Source: VMDJ01 sp038146785
Lineage (GTDB): Bacteria; Pseudomonadota; Gammaproteobacteria; Chromatiales; Chromatiaceae
Reading direction: 5' to 3'
NCBI GenBank assembly: GCA_038146785.1
Contig: JAYQSI010000009.1
Coordinates: 16,675-80,674 of the forward strand
DNA length: 64,000 nt
Shown here: piece after piece, positions 17,505 to 27,171 of the stretch
Layout of the letters: every line of letters starts with the position of its first letter
How positions within the stretch are numbered: position 1 is the stretch's first letter
Notes under the pieces: model-generated
The model's database searches: none
What the model saw: only the letters and a program-made list of their open reading frames with translations
What the model was told of the DNA's origin: nothing
Position numbers and translations under genes: made by a program

Positions 17505-19169
17505 ATGGAATTGAAATCTCTCATGATTAATCAAACAGACGAATGGAAAGCGCTCGAGTCTCATTGGGAGGCGATGAGTGAGGTGCATTTACGTCATTTG
17601 TTTGAGCAAGACGCTAAGCGCCACGAACGTTTCAGCGTGGATGCCTGTGACTGGCATCTCGACTATTCCAAAAACCTGATTGATGAAGAAGCGCTTAAGC
17701 GTCTGATTGCCTTAGCGAAAGCCGCAAACCTAACCAAATGGGCGGAGCGCCTGATTGGTGGTGAGCGTGTGAATGCGACTGAGGGTCGCGCGGTTCTGCA
17801 CATGGCGTTGCGCAATCTGGGTTATCGCAACTATGCCTATGAAGGCAAAGACATTATGCCGGTGGTGCGCTCGGTGCTTTCTCGTATGCGCACCTTCTCC
17901 GATGATGTGCGTAACGGCCGTTGGCTGAGTTACACCGGTCAGATTTTCACTGATGTGGTCAATATCGGTATCGGTGGTTCGAGCTTAGGACCCAAGATGG
18001 TCTGCGAAGCGCTGCGTCCTTACCAACGCGATAACTTGCGTGTGCACTTTGTCTCGAATGTGGATAGCTCGCATATCGAACAGGTGCTAAAGCCACTTGA
18101 TCCTAAAACCACTTTATTCATTATTTCTTCTAAGACCTTTGCTACCCAAGAAACGTTAGCCAATGCGACCGCTGCGCGTGAATGGTGTATCAAGGGTGTG
18201 GGTACGACTAAGGCGGTTGAAAGTCATTTCGTTGCGGTCTCAACCAATACTCAAGCGGTGCGTGAGTTCGGTATCAATCCGGCCAATATGTTCCAGTTTT
18301 GGGATTGGGTCGGTGGTCGTTATTCACTCTGGTCATCGATTGGTCTGCCGATTGCGATCGCTGTGGGCATGGATAACTTCGAGAGTATGTTGCTCGGTGG
18401 CCACGATATGGACGAGCATTTCGTAAAGACACCTTACGAAAACAATATGCCGGTGATTATGGCGTTGCTCGGTATCTGGTATACCAACTTTGGTGATGCT
18501 GACTCGTATGCCATCGTGCCTTACTACCAAGATCTGGCGAGCTTCCCGGACTTCTTGCAGCAGCTGGATATGGAAAGTAACGGTAAGCGCATTACCTTAG
18601 ATGGTCGCTTAGTCGATTATCAAACAGGTCCTGTGACATGGGGCAGTGTGGGTACCGATGCGCAACACTCGTTTTTCCAGTTGATCCATCAAGGTACGCG
18701 TTTGGTGCCAACCGATTTTGTTTTACCGCTCACTGGGCATAACGCTAAGCCTGATCATCAGGATAAGTTAGTCGCGAACTGTTTGGCGCAAGCGCAAGCG
18801 CTGATGCGTGGTCGTACAGCAGCAGAAGTGCAAGCTGAGATGGAGCATGCAGGCTTTGATCAGCAGAAGATTGATCAATTACTACCACACCGCATGTTCC
18901 CGGGTAATCGCCCAAGCAATATGTTGGTAACAGAGAAGTTAACGCCGCGTTCTTTAGGTGCCTTGATCGCTTTGTATGAACACAAAGTCTTTGTGCAAGG
19001 CATTATTTGGGGTGTGGGTTCTTTCGATCAGTGGGGCGTTGAGCTCGGTAAACACTTGGCGAACCAAATTCTGGATGACTTTAACGAAGCCTCAGGTTCT
19101 TGTGAGTTGGATAGCTCAACCGCAGATCTGATTCAGCGTTATAACGACGCGAAAAATCAATCGAACTGA
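17505..19169 (+). CDS. pgi: Glucose-6-phosphate isomerase
   Basis: Interconverts glucose-6-phosphate and fructose-6-phosphate. It has VGIGGSSLGPKM (sugar-phosphate site), GGRYSLWSSIGLPIA (family signature 1), and VGSFDQWGVELGK (signature 2 with the catalytic Lys); it is 554 residues, a usual length for the proteobacterial form. The start is uncertain: the ATG at 17505 lacks a clear Shine-Dalgarno, and a second ATG at 17523 is also possible. The 3' end overlaps the convergent peptidase gene by 13 bases. Confidence 0.96.
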   Translation: MELKSLMINQTDEWKALESHWEAMSEVHLRHLFEQDAKRHERFSVDACDWHLDYSKNLIDEEALKRLIALAKAANLTKWAERLIGGERVNATEGRAVLHMALRNLGYRNYAYEGKDIMPVVRSVLSRMRTFSDDVRNGRWLSYTGQIFTDVVNIGIGGSSLGPKMVCEALRPYQRDNLRVHFVSNVDSSHIEQVLKPLDPKTTLFIISSKTFATQETLANATAAREWCIKGVGTTKAVESHFVAVSTNTQAVREFGINPANMFQFWDWVGGRYSLWSSIGLPIAIAVGMDNFESMLLGGHDMDEHFVKTPYENNMPVIMALLGIWYTNFGDADSYAIVPYYQDLASFPDFLQQLDMESNGKRITLDGRLVDYQTGPVTWGSVGTDAQHSFFQLIHQGTRLVPTDFVLPLTGHNAKPDHQDKLVANCLAQAQALMRGRTAAEVQAEMEHAGFDQQKIDQLLPHRMFPGNRPSNMLVTEKLTPRSLGALIALYEHKVFVQGIIWGVGSFDQWGVELGKHLANQILDDFNEASGSCELDSSTADLIQRYNDAKNQSN

Positions 19170-21156
19170 AGCTTTAGTGGCGAGCGCTCGGCTTGCAGAT
19201 GATCTCTTCGCAGACTGTTCAACGACTCATCAAACACAACACGACCAAAGCTACCGTAGTGCGGCAATTTATAGCCCAAACCTTCTATAGCCTCAGCTGA
19301 GCTGGCGGCAATAAACCCAATGCCTTGTCCCATCAGTGCGATGGTGTTTCGTTCAGGATAGGTTTGTTGATCAATGCGTAATGTTGTCTGGCTTAGCTGC
19401 TGATCTGAGCGTTGAAAATCATTGAGTCGATCTTCAAGGTATCGATTATTCCAACCGAGCAAGATCGCAGGTAGGTGCGGATCTAACGGTTCGATATCGA
19501 TCTGGGCTTGCAGCAGCGGGTAGCGTTGCTTCAACGTTTGCGCAAACCCAACCCAAGCTTTTTGTTCATCAGCGCTAGCAGCGGTGGGGATGACTAGCGT
19601 GGTCGCTTGGCTGAACAGTTGATTGAATGCCGGTGGTTGTTCACGCGGGTCAAGGTAACGCAGCACGTCGTAGTGTGGGTCAATATGAAGTTGCTTCACC
19701 TGATCGTTAATCTCGATCGTGATAAAGAGTCTTCTTGCATCATGATGGCATCACGATGGCGTTTGCCGTTGGCATCAATCCACTCATAAGGCACATATAA
19801 AGGTTGGGCAGAACCGCTTTGTTTCAAGGTAACGCTGAGTGAGGAATCTGTGTGGTCTATCTTTTCCACACTGAGCTTGCTGGCACGCGCTTGATTGATC
19901 CATTGCTCAGCATGTTGTCGCAGCTCAGGATGTTCAGAAAGCAAGGTATTTAACACTCTAGAGAATCCGACACGCTGATAGCGATGTGTTGTCCAAAGGC
20001 GTTTCAAGCCGGCATTAAAAGCATCTTCGCCCATTGCGGTGTGCAACATATGAAACAGCATCAATGATTTGTCGTAGCCCAAGGCTTGCGATCGATCATC
20101 ATGTCGACTTTTAAAGGAGGTAAGTGGCTGATCATTTTGTTCGGCAGCAAAGTTGGTGTAACGCTGCAGTGATTTAAGTCGATGCCCAAGGTCACTACCG
20201 GTTTTCGCTTTCATGCGATGGTCGGCAAGATAAGCGGTGAGTCCCTCGCTCCAATTACCTAAAGCGTGATCAACCCAAATACCATTACCAAGCCAGTTGT
20301 GTGCAATCTCATGCGGTAATGAGCTTTTCGGGATGAAGGGCAAGCGCATCACGCGACTACCCAATAAAGTGAAAGAGGGCATGCCAAAGCCGGTTTGCCA
20401 ACGGTTCTCAATCACCGCGAATTTGGCAAACGGATAAGGTCCAATCAGTTCACTGTATTCATCAATCGATTCAGCGCTCTGCGAGAGGTATATCTCAGCT
20501 AGTTCAGGGTCAGGCGCTAATAACCACACTTGAAGAGATAGCGCCTTATGCTGTCTTTGGTACAGGGTGTAATCGCCAGCCAGCAGATACAGATCATCGT
20601 GCGGCACTTGAGATGACCAGGTGATCGAATGCTCATCTGTTTGGCGCGCGCCGGCACTGATGACTTCCCAGTTGGCATGGCGTTGGGTGCGAATGTTGAA
20701 GCGGCTGATCGGCAGATCGCTCGCCGGATACCACGCCACGCTGCCGTCGAGATAGGCGCCCGAATCATCTAAAAAGCCTAACGGCATATCGCTTGGCTTG
20801 CTCTTGAATAAGGTCAGCTTGCCTCGGTATTCCATCTCGAGCGATTCGACAGGTTTATCGGTGTTCAAGCGATAAGTGGTTATCCAAGGATGTGAATCAT
20901 CGACTATCGTGGCATCGAGGTTATGTTGCAGGCCTTTATTAAGGTTGAAGGTCCATTCGGTGGTGGGAGATTCGAAACGTAGACTGTCTTTGACATGGAT
21001 TTCCCCTGAAGCTGGGGTGAGAATCACCTGCATGTCATGCTGCACACTCTGGGCTAGAGCCCACGAGGGAAAAATGATGAGACACCACAACACACCATAT
21101 CGAATTTGGCGCCACGCATTGGTGGGGCTGATGGGGTTGTTTAGCAGTTTAAGCAT
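19157..21156 (-). pseudogene. M1-type aminopeptidase family protein, secreted, -1 frameshift
   Basis: With one missing base restored in the A-run at 19724-19726, the two frames (19157-19699 and 19696-21156) join into about 666 residues. There is a Sec signal near residues 17-36 (ending in SWALAQ). The gluzincin zinc site LPHEIAHNWLGNG is followed after about 18 residues by the third ligand in GNWSEGLTAYLAD, the M1 pattern. A beta-rich N-terminal domain precedes it. It probably cleaves peptides in the periplasm. Its 5' end overlaps the divergent ChaN-like gene by 83 bases if the ATG at 21156 is used; an internal GTG near the signal peptide would shorten this. Confidence 0.8.
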
Positions 21157-22237
21157 TGCGCAATCATCTCTTCCTGAATGGCCGGTTTTTCAAACCCAGC
21201 AACAACAGCAGTTAAGCACGATTTTGCAGCAGTCGACACCGGGGCAGGTGGTGTATGTAGGTGAAACCCACAATCGATACGCTGATCATCTGTTGCAGGG
21301 CGCGGTACTGGCAAGCTTTGTTGACCAAGGCAAGCCTGTCGCCATAGGTGTGGAGTGGTTCCAGCGACCTTTCCAGTCAGTCGTTAATCGTTATATCGCC
21401 GGCGAGATCTCAGAGGCAGAGCTGCTCAGAGGGACGGAATACTTTAAGCGTTGGGGTTTTGATTACCGTCACTACCGCGCGCTGATGCGTTATGCCCGTG
21501 AGCATAAGATTCCTGTGATCGCGATGAATGCCGCGAAAGAAGTGACCGATGCGGTCATGATGCAGGGTTTAGATAACGTGTCTGCATCGATTAAAGCTCA
21601 GCTGCCACTGTCATATGACTTTGATATTGGTGATTACCGTAAGGCGTTGGAAAAGATTTTTGGTCAACATGATCATGCTGAGGAATCAGGTGATGATGGT
21701 GTTGATCGTTTCATGCAGGTGCAACTGACGTGGGATGAAACCATGGCTGAGTCAGTCGCTCGCTACATGCAACAAAACCCAAGCTCACACATCGTTGTGC
21801 TCGCCGGCCGCGGGCATGTGCATAAAGCCGGTATTCCATCGCGTGTTACACGTCGCGTGGGTGGTCGTTCACTCATTATCAACAGCTACCAAGCTGACTC
21901 GCCATTTAACGAAGCTGACTATTGGGTACTGCAAGAAGATATCAAGTTACCTAAAAAAGGTTTGATGGCAGTCGGTCTTACCGATGCACAGCATGGTGTT
22001 GAAGTGACTTCTATTGCACCTTATTCAAAAGCAGCTGAGGCAGGTATGAAGCTAGGTGACCGTATCGTTGCCATCGATAGCACAACCATCAATGACTTTA
22101 TCGATGTGAAGATGGCATTGATGGATGCCGCACCGGGTGATCAGGTGCGAGCATTAGTGCTTCGCCAAGAAGGTGATCAAGAAGTTAGCTTACCTCTGCA
22201 GCTTTCTTTGGTTGATCCGCCGGCTGAGCCGCATTAA
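21074..22237 (+). CDS. ChaN-family protein with C-terminal PDZ domain
   Basis: Secreted protein of about 387 residues. A signal peptide covers roughly residues 1-35 (hydrophobic HALVGLMGLFSSLSIA). The ChaN/DUF399 domain begins at VVYVGETHNRYADHLLQ and includes VVLAGRGHVHKAGIPSRV; E. coli-type relatives are linked to heme or iron binding. A PDZ domain follows near residues 295-380 (GVEVTSIAPYSKAAEAGMKLG, GDRIVAIDS). The reading frame is open much further upstream, to 20876, but that part is antisense to the peptidase and the ATG pair at 21074/21077 sits just before the signal peptide, so I start there. It ends 53 bases inside the convergent photolyase gene. Confidence 0.85.
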   Translation: MMRHHNTPYRIWRHALVGLMGLFSSLSIAQSSLPEWPVFQTQQQQQLSTILQQSTPGQVVYVGETHNRYADHLLQGAVLASFVDQGKPVAIGVEWFQRPFQSVVNRYIAGEISEAELLRGTEYFKRWGFDYRHYRALMRYAREHKIPVIAMNAAKEVTDAVMMQGLDNVSASIKAQLPLSYDFDIGDYRKALEKIFGQHDHAEESGDDGVDRFMQVQLTWDETMAESVARYMQQNPSSHIVVLAGRGHVHKAGIPSRVTRRVGGRSLIINSYQADSPFNEADYWVLQEDIKLPKKGLMAVGLTDAQHGVEVTSIAPYSKAAEAGMKLGDRIVAIDSTTINDFIDVKMALMDAAPGDQVRALVLRQEGDQEVSLPLQLSLVDPPAEPH

Positions 22238-23759
22238 ACCGTTGGCGTAAAGCCTCTGCTGCAACTTTAATCGCGGCACGTTTTTCATCATCTAGCTTAC
22301 CTAACATGCGCCATTGCATGCCTGCGCGAGGATGTTGTGAGAAGCGCTCTTCGTGTCGATCGAGGAAGTCCCAATACAAAGTTGTGAAAGGACAGGCTTT
22401 TTCACCGACGGCCTCACCGGGTTTGTAACAACAGGACTTGCAGTAGTTACTCATCTTATCGATGTAACGACCCGATGCAGCATACGGCTTAGAGGCTAAA
22501 AGACCACCGTCAGCATATTGCGACATGCCTATGGTGTTGGGTGATTCCACCCATTCAACCGCATCGACATAGATGCCTAAATACCATTCATGCAGTGCTT
22601 GCGGTTTAACGCCATATAACAACCCAAATAAGCCGGTGACCATCAGTCGTTGAATGTGATGAGCATAGCCGGTATCCAAGGTTTGCTTAATCGCATGATG
22701 TAAGCAGTTCATTTCGGTGTCAGCGGTCCAATAAAATTCTGGCAGAGGCTGCTCAGCCGCTAAGGCGTTTTGATGAATATAGTCAGGACCTTCGGTCATA
22801 TAGATGCCGCGCACATACTCTCGCCATCCAACAATTTGGCGCACAAAACCTTCAACAGCCGCGAGTGGTGCATGACCTTTCTCGTAAGCGGCAACAGCAG
22901 CTTTAATCACTTCGCGAGGATTAAGTAATTTTAGATTTAGGCTTGATGAGATCAGGCTGTGATAAAGAAATGGCTCATCAGTCCACATGGCATCTTGGTA
23001 TTGACCAAAACTGACTAAGTGATGATTCACAAACTCATCGAGTCGTTGCAATGCTTGCTCGCGCGTAACCGGCCACAAGCCTTGTTCTATTGTGCCGGGG
23101 TTGTTGGGGAAGGTCTCTTCAATCCAAGCCGCCATGTTGATGGTGATGTCATCTGGATCAAATCGAGTTGGCTGATCAATCCAGCCCGGACCTTCTTTAC
23201 CAAAGCTACCGCGATTCTCTTTATCGAAATTCCATTGTCCGCTGATCGGGTTTTTACCTTCCATTAGGATGTCGTGGCGTTTACGCATCTCGCGATAGAA
23301 GGTTTCCATGACTAAGCTTTTACGTGAGCTGCGCCATTGGCTGAATTCTTCAACAGAACACATGAAATGCGTGTCTTCAACGATCGTTAGTGGAGTGCGC
23401 GTTTGCTGACAAACCGATTCAATCGCGGCCTTAACCTTGTGATCACCAGGTTCAGTTACCCAGAGTTCGGCATCAGGGAATTCGGCCATGTAATGCAGTA
23501 AGGCCGTTTCGAAAGATTCCGCATGTGGCTCATCTAAAGTGCAATAACTGACATCCCAGCCACGCTGAATTAACCACAGGGCATGGTGACGCATCGCCGA
23601 TAGAAATAGGGCGGTACGCATCTTATGCGAGGGCGGGTGAGTGGATTCTTGGCGAACCTCAAGCATCAGAAAACGATCAGATGCTTTATCGATTTCTTTC
23701 AGCAGTGTGCTGCCATGATCAAGTTGATCACCCAGTATTAATCCAATGCGACGTGTCAT
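22185..23759 (-). CDS. Fe-S cluster photolyase/cryptochrome-related protein (PhrB/FeS-BCP type)
   Basis: Flavoprotein of 524 residues in the bacterial (6-4) photolyase branch. The N-terminus GLILGDQLDHGSTLL is the DUF2256-partner photolyase type. Four candidate cluster cysteines are visible: one in EMNCLHHAI, then CKSCC near residue 438, and ACPF near 455, matching the spacing I recall for PhrB. FAD-pocket residues occur in VGWREYVRGIYM. It probably repairs UV lesions with light. The start overlaps the stop of the small DUF2256 gene upstream (ATGA), so the two are co-translated. Its 3' end overlaps the ChaN-like gene. Confidence 0.93.
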   Translation of the reverse strand: MTRRIGLILGDQLDHGSTLLKEIDKASDRFLMLEVRQESTHPPSHKMRTALFLSAMRHHALWLIQRGWDVSYCTLDEPHAESFETALLHYMAEFPDAELWVTEPGDHKVKAAIESVCQQTRTPLTIVEDTHFMCSVEEFSQWRSSRKSLVMETFYREMRKRHDILMEGKNPISGQWNFDKENRGSFGKEGPGWIDQPTRFDPDDITINMAAWIEETFPNNPGTIEQGLWPVTREQALQRLDEFVNHHLVSFGQYQDAMWTDEPFLYHSLISSSLNLKLLNPREVIKAAVAAYEKGHAPLAAVEGFVRQIVGWREYVRGIYMTEGPDYIHQNALAAEQPLPEFYWTADTEMNCLHHAIKQTLDTGYAHHIQRLMVTGLFGLLYGVKPQALHEWYLGIYVDAVEWVESPNTIGMSQYADGGLLASKPYAASGRYIDKMSNYCKSCCYKPGEAVGEKACPFTTLYWDFLDRHEERFSQHPRAGMQWRMLGKLDDEKRAAIKVAAEALRQRFNAAQPADQPKKAAEVS

Positions 23760-23899
23760 AGTCGTTTTGCCTCATGTCGACAACGGTCAGAACAAAAACG
23801 TACTTCATCCCAGCAGCGTTCCCACTTTTTACGCCATGCAAAAGGGCGTTGGCAGTGAACGCAGGTTTTTGTAGGTAGGGTGAGCTTTTTGTGTGCCAT
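23756..23899 (-). CDS. DUF2256 small zinc-finger-like protein
   Basis: A 47-residue, strongly basic protein starting MAHKKLTLPTKTCVHCQRPF. Two Cys pairs (CVHC and CSDRC) with an intervening WRKKWERCW block give a likely zinc ribbon. I recognise it as DUF2256, which is commonly encoded beside photolyase/cryptochrome genes. Here it overlaps the photolyase start by four bases. A hairpin (ACCGAC...GTCGGT, 23900-23923) ends directly at its start codon and might control translation. Function unknown; partnership with the photolyase is inferred from context. Confidence 0.88.
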   Translation of the reverse strand: MAHKKLTLPTKTCVHCQRPFAWRKKWERCWDEVRFCSDRCRHEAKRL

Positions 23900-23952
23900 A
23901 CCGACATTCTCGTAGAAGTCGGTAAAAACAGAGAGTGGGGTTGTTTAAGACT

Positions 23953-24699
23953 TTACTGGCAAAGCCCAAAACCGCGATCGTTGGCGAGCTTTTGTGCAGC
24001 TTTTATCCGGTCATCTGTGTTCGGATGGGTGGACAAGAAGCTATAAGACGCATCGGGGTTATCTTGTTTAATCACATCGCCAACGCGCGTCATGCCACAA
24101 GGGCTATAACCGGCAATGCTGGCCAAACGCATACCGCGCTCATCGGCTTCGCGTTCTTCATCGCGTGAATAAGCATTAACGATAGCTTTGGTGCCAAGAT
24201 CTACCACGGTGCCACCAAAAGGAATAAAGGCGCCGGCAACGGTACCTAATACCGTGCTAGCGGCATTGGCACGCTCATTACGGATTTCACGCAGCTCGCC
24301 ATGGCGCAGCTCCAAGTGGGCAAGTTCATGCCCGAGTAGATTACCGAGTGCTTCTTGATCTAAGCCGAGCTGATGCAAGGTATCCAAAGTGAGTGCCACA
24401 AAATGCTCGCCTCCCTCAGTCCAGGCAAAGGCGTTAATCCCCTCGTTATCCACCAGCGCTAAGGTCGCTTTGACTCGTGCATGTCGACTGACCTGAATGA
24501 AGGCTTCGCGAGCGTTATACAGATCACCACCACGGAGCAGGCGAGTGCGGCCATCAGGTAAATGGATCTCGACATCTTGCGCGGTATGCCGATCCCACCA
24601 AGCATCACTTGGCGCCCAAATGGCGGTGCGCTCAGGGGTGCTTTGGCATCCGCTGAGTGTCAACGCAAAGGTAATTAAAAGGAGTAGACGAATTCGCAT
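23953..24699 (-). CDS. M48-family zinc metalloprotease lipoprotein
   Basis: Lipoprotein of 248 residues. The signal peptide ends in a lipobox (TLSGC, Cys at about 18), so it is membrane-anchored in the cell envelope. The M48 zinc motif is LLGHELAHLELRHGE near residue 121, and the third ligand lies in EEREADERGMRLAS. A later SFLSTHPNTDDRIKAAQ is the conserved M48 STHP segment. It resembles LoiP/YcaL-type envelope quality-control proteases. It stands alone between the DUF2256 gene and the PhnD-like gene, all on the minus strand. Confidence 0.9.
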   Translation of the reverse strand: MRIRLLLLITFALTLSGCQSTPERTAIWAPSDAWWDRHTAQDVEIHLPDGRTRLLRGGDLYNAREAFIQVSRHARVKATLALVDNEGINAFAWTEGGEHFVALTLDTLHQLGLDQEALGNLLGHELAHLELRHGELREIRNERANAASTVLGTVAGAFIPFGGTVVDLGTKAIVNAYSRDEEREADERGMRLASIAGYSPCGMTRVGDVIKQDNPDASYSFLSTHPNTDDRIKAAQKLANDRGFGLCQ

Positions 24700-24732
24700 T
24701 ACCGGATGGTAACGCGAACCGGGAGTAAAGGC

Positions 24733-25560
24733 TTATTTGGCTGAGTAGTTAAGAGCTCTGACATCATTCCAGTCGACGTCACTTGCTGAGTCAATGCCGC
24801 TAAATTGAAGTGCAGCTAACAGCTCACGTCCTTCTTCGCTGTTGTTAAGGTTCAGAAATGCAGATTGAATCTGGCGTCTTTGTGATGCGCTAATGCGTGG
24901 ATGTGCTGCAATCGCATGCGGCGTGTAGCCTTTGGTTTTCCAGAGAATTTTTAACTGGCTTTTGGTCTCTGGCTCGATCAGATCAAAGGTTCTTTCGATG
25001 CCGCCACCTGCAGGATAAAGACCCATGGCAACAGATCGGTAAACCGAATCATGTGACTTCACATAGTGTGGCTTGATCTGAATATCTTGGCCTTTAAGCT
25101 CGGCTGTCGGAAGCACTGTTGCGGCAAAGGCAAGTGGCGCAGGAAATGCCATAGAGGCGTTATTGAGATCGTTGAGAGAAGTTAGTTTCGCATCCTTCTG
25201 GGCAACGATAATGCCGCGGATCTTTTTATCCGCTTGTTTAGCTATCGCAACATAGCCAGGTGACTGACTGTAAAAGGTGTAGTGGAGTGGGTTCATGTAC
25301 GCCAGGTCATATTCTCCCTCACTAAGCTTCTTCTCAAACAACGGGATGCTAGGCGCAGTCGCAAATGAAATCTGAATGCCAGTCTCTTCACTGATGCGCT
25401 TAAGAATGGGGCTCCATTTATTGGCCAACTTGCTAGCAGACTGTTGTGGAACCACACCAAAGGTCAGTTTTGTCATGTCATCTGCAGTAGCCAATGTGGG
25501 CATGTAAACACAAACCAGTAGGGTGCTTAAAAGAGTACGAAAAGACGGCATTTGGGTCAT
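24733..25560 (-). CDS. PhnD-like phosphate/phosphonate-type binding protein
   Basis: Secreted solute-binding protein of about 275 residues. I start at the ATG at 25560 (or 25551), directly before a Sec signal (FRTLLSTLLVCVYMPTLATA). The open frame runs on to 25653, but that part crosses toward a terminator hairpin and adds no signal-like sequence. Family features are LTFGVVPQQSASKLANKWSP, YDLAYMNPLHYTFY and a GGGIERTFD segment. There is no permease or ATPase nearby, so it may be an orphan binder or sensor rather than part of a classical uptake system. Ligand unknown. Confidence 0.82.
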   Translation of the reverse strand: MTQMPSFRTLLSTLLVCVYMPTLATADDMTKLTFGVVPQQSASKLANKWSPILKRISEETGIQISFATAPSIPLFEKKLSEGEYDLAYMNPLHYTFYSQSPGYVAIAKQADKKIRGIIVAQKDAKLTSLNDLNNASMAFPAPLAFAATVLPTAELKGQDIQIKPHYVKSHDSVYRSVAMGLYPAGGGIERTFDLIEPETKSQLKILWKTKGYTPHAIAAHPRISASQRRQIQSAFLNLNNSEEGRELLAALQFSGIDSASDVDWNDVRALNYSAK

Positions 25561-25654
25561 CCAATTCAAGGTGGTGTAAAGATAGGGATGTGTCGGCTTG
25601 GAACTGCGTTGCTTAATGGGATTTAAGCGATTTTGAGAAAAATATTTGGGCAAG

Positions 25655-25690
25655 AAAAAAGCCCGAAATCTTGCGAAATCGGGCTTTTTT
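25655..25690 (-). terminator. Terminator of tRNA-Asn
   Basis: Stem AAAAAAGCCCGA with TCGGGCTTTTTT around a 12-base loop, just downstream of the minus-strand tRNA-Asn, with T-runs in both orientations. Confidence 0.85.
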
Positions 25691-25697
25691 TAGAATT

Positions 25698-25772
25698 TGG
25701 CTCCTCAGGCTGGATTCGAACCAGCGACCAACGGATTAACAGTCCGCTGCGCTACCGCTGCGCCACTGAGGA
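25698..25772 (-). tRNA. tRNA-Asn (GTT anticodon)
   Basis: Cloverleaf on the minus strand with acceptor arms TCCTCAG and CTGAGGA, D-loop with GCAGCGGTAGC, anticodon loop CTGTTAA giving GUU, TPsiC arm with GGTTCGAATCC, and an encoded CCA end. A promoter lies directly upstream and a terminator downstream, so it is a single-gene unit. Confidence 0.96.
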
Positions 25773-25789
25773 AGTGTAACGAGGGCGGA

Positions 25790-25818
25790 ATATTACTGTC
25801 GCATGACGGGAGGGTCAA
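25790..25818 (-). promoter_or_regulatory. Sigma-70 promoter of tRNA-Asn
   Basis: On the minus strand, TTGACC and TAATAT are separated by 17 bases, ending 18 bases before the tRNA 5' end. This is a near-consensus promoter in the right place. Confidence 0.8.
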
Positions 25819-25835
25819 GCTATTCCGCCAAAAAC

Positions 25836-27020
25836 TCAGGCGATGGCTTTCTCAATTCTGTCGAGCGCGTTGCTCAGATTTTCCATACTGGTAGCGATCG
25901 AAATACGTGCAAAACCCGGAGCGCCAAATGCGCTACCTGGTACCAACGCAACACCGGCTTTTTCGATCAAGTATTCGGCTAACTCAAGGTCATCATTCAC
26001 GCCATCGATGGCATCAATCAGGCCTGTGACAGAAGGGAAAACATAGAAGGTGCCATCAGTTGATAAACATTCAACGCCAGGCATCTTGTTTAAGCGATCG
26101 ACAACATAATCGTGACGTTGCTTAAAGTGCACCATCATGTCAGCGATGCATTGCTGCGGACCATTGAGCGCCGCTTCAGCTGCATACTGAGAGATAGAGG
26201 TTGGGTTAGAGGTGCTCTGCGATTGGATCTTCTTCATCGCTTTGATGATGCTCGCAGGGCCTGCGGCATAACCAATACGCCAACCGGTCATCGAATAGGC
26301 TTTTGAGACGCCATTGAGGACCATGGTGCGGTCGGTAAGGTCAGGGCAGGCATTCAGAATGTTCACAAAGCTACCGGCATCCCAAAGGATGTGCTCATAC
26401 ATATCGTCGGTCGCGATCAACACATGGGGATGCTGACGAAGTACCTCACCCAGTGCAGCAAGTTCATCTTTGCTATATGCCATGCCCGTTGGGTTGGATG
26501 GGCTATTAATCACGAACAAACGTGTCTTTGGTGTGATCGCCGCCGCTAGTTGCTCAGGTGTGATCTTAAATTGGGTTTCAGCACCACATTCAACAACAAC
26601 TGGCACGCCATCAGCGAGCAAGGTCATGTCGGGATATGACACCCAGTAAGGTGCAGGGATGATCACTTCATCACCGGCATCAAGGATCGCTTGCGCTAAG
26701 TTATAAAAACTTTGCTTGCCGCCCACAGACACAAGGATTTGATCTGCTGCGTAATCAAAACCGTTATCACGCTTGAACTTGTCCATGATCGCTTGCTTCA
26801 AGCTCGCTGTGCCATCAACTGCGGTGTATTTGGTCTTGCCCGAATTAATCGCTTCAATCGCTGCCGCTTTAATGTGGTCAGGGGTATCGAAGTCTGGCTC
26901 GCCAGCACCTAGGCCAATCACATCTTTACCCTCGGCGCGTAAAGCAGCAGCACGGGCGGTGATCGCAAGAGTTGGAGAAGGCTTAACCGCTTGAACGCGG
27001 GCAGATAATTTAGAGCTCAT
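25836..27020 (-). CDS. Aspartate aminotransferase (class I, PLP-dependent)
   Basis: Transfers the amino group between aspartate and 2-oxoglutarate; it is 394 residues from the ATG at 27020. Motifs: GLGAGEPDFDTPDHI near the N-terminus, INSPSNPTGMAYS, and the PLP Lys in LNGVSKAYSMTGWRIGYAAGP. It belongs to the type Ib subgroup (AspC/AatA-like of thermophile and proteobacterial type). The frame is open to 27122, but the upstream part has no family similarity and MSSKLSARVQAVKPSPTLAI is the standard N-terminus, so I use the shorter form. Confidence 0.94.
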   Translation of the reverse strand: MSSKLSARVQAVKPSPTLAITARAAALRAEGKDVIGLGAGEPDFDTPDHIKAAAIEAINSGKTKYTAVDGTASLKQAIMDKFKRDNGFDYAADQILVSVGGKQSFYNLAQAILDAGDEVIIPAPYWVSYPDMTLLADGVPVVVECGAETQFKITPEQLAAAITPKTRLFVINSPSNPTGMAYSKDELAALGEVLRQHPHVLIATDDMYEHILWDAGSFVNILNACPDLTDRTMVLNGVSKAYSMTGWRIGYAAGPASIIKAMKKIQSQSTSNPTSISQYAAEAALNGPQQCIADMMVHFKQRHDYVVDRLNKMPGVECLSTDGTFYVFPSVTGLIDAIDGVNDDLELAEYLIEKAGVALVPGSAFGAPGFARISIATSMENLSNALDRIEKAIA

Positions 27021-27125
27021 TGAGTGTGAGGGTCCAAGTGTCAGATACAACAAATTTTCCCAATCATAGCCGATTGCAGCACGCCTAAACATACAAAGAT
27101 GAGAAAAACTTAGTGCCTTCAAACT

Positions 27126-27140
27126 GGGCTTAATAAGCCC
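27126..27140. repeat. Perfect inverted repeat between aspartate aminotransferase and the acyl operon
   Basis: GGGCTTA and TAAGCCC flank a single A. It could be an operator or a small hairpin. It lies in the 210-base divergent intergenic region that also carries the direct repeat at 27172-27189. Confidence 0.45.
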
Positions 27141-27171
27141 TCGTTTTGGCCCCCTCAGATTATTTCATCGG

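Noticed and set aside
20876..21073. Upstream extension of the ChaN-PDZ protein
   Set aside because: It is antisense to the peptidase gene, Cys/Arg-rich, and would place the signal peptide far inside the protein.
25561..25653. N-terminal extension of the PhnD-like protein
   Set aside because: It would bury the signal peptide and begins at the tRNA-Asn terminator.
27021..27122. N-terminal extension of the aspartate aminotransferase
   Set aside because: The family N-terminus is at 27020; the extension covers a regulatory inter-gene region.
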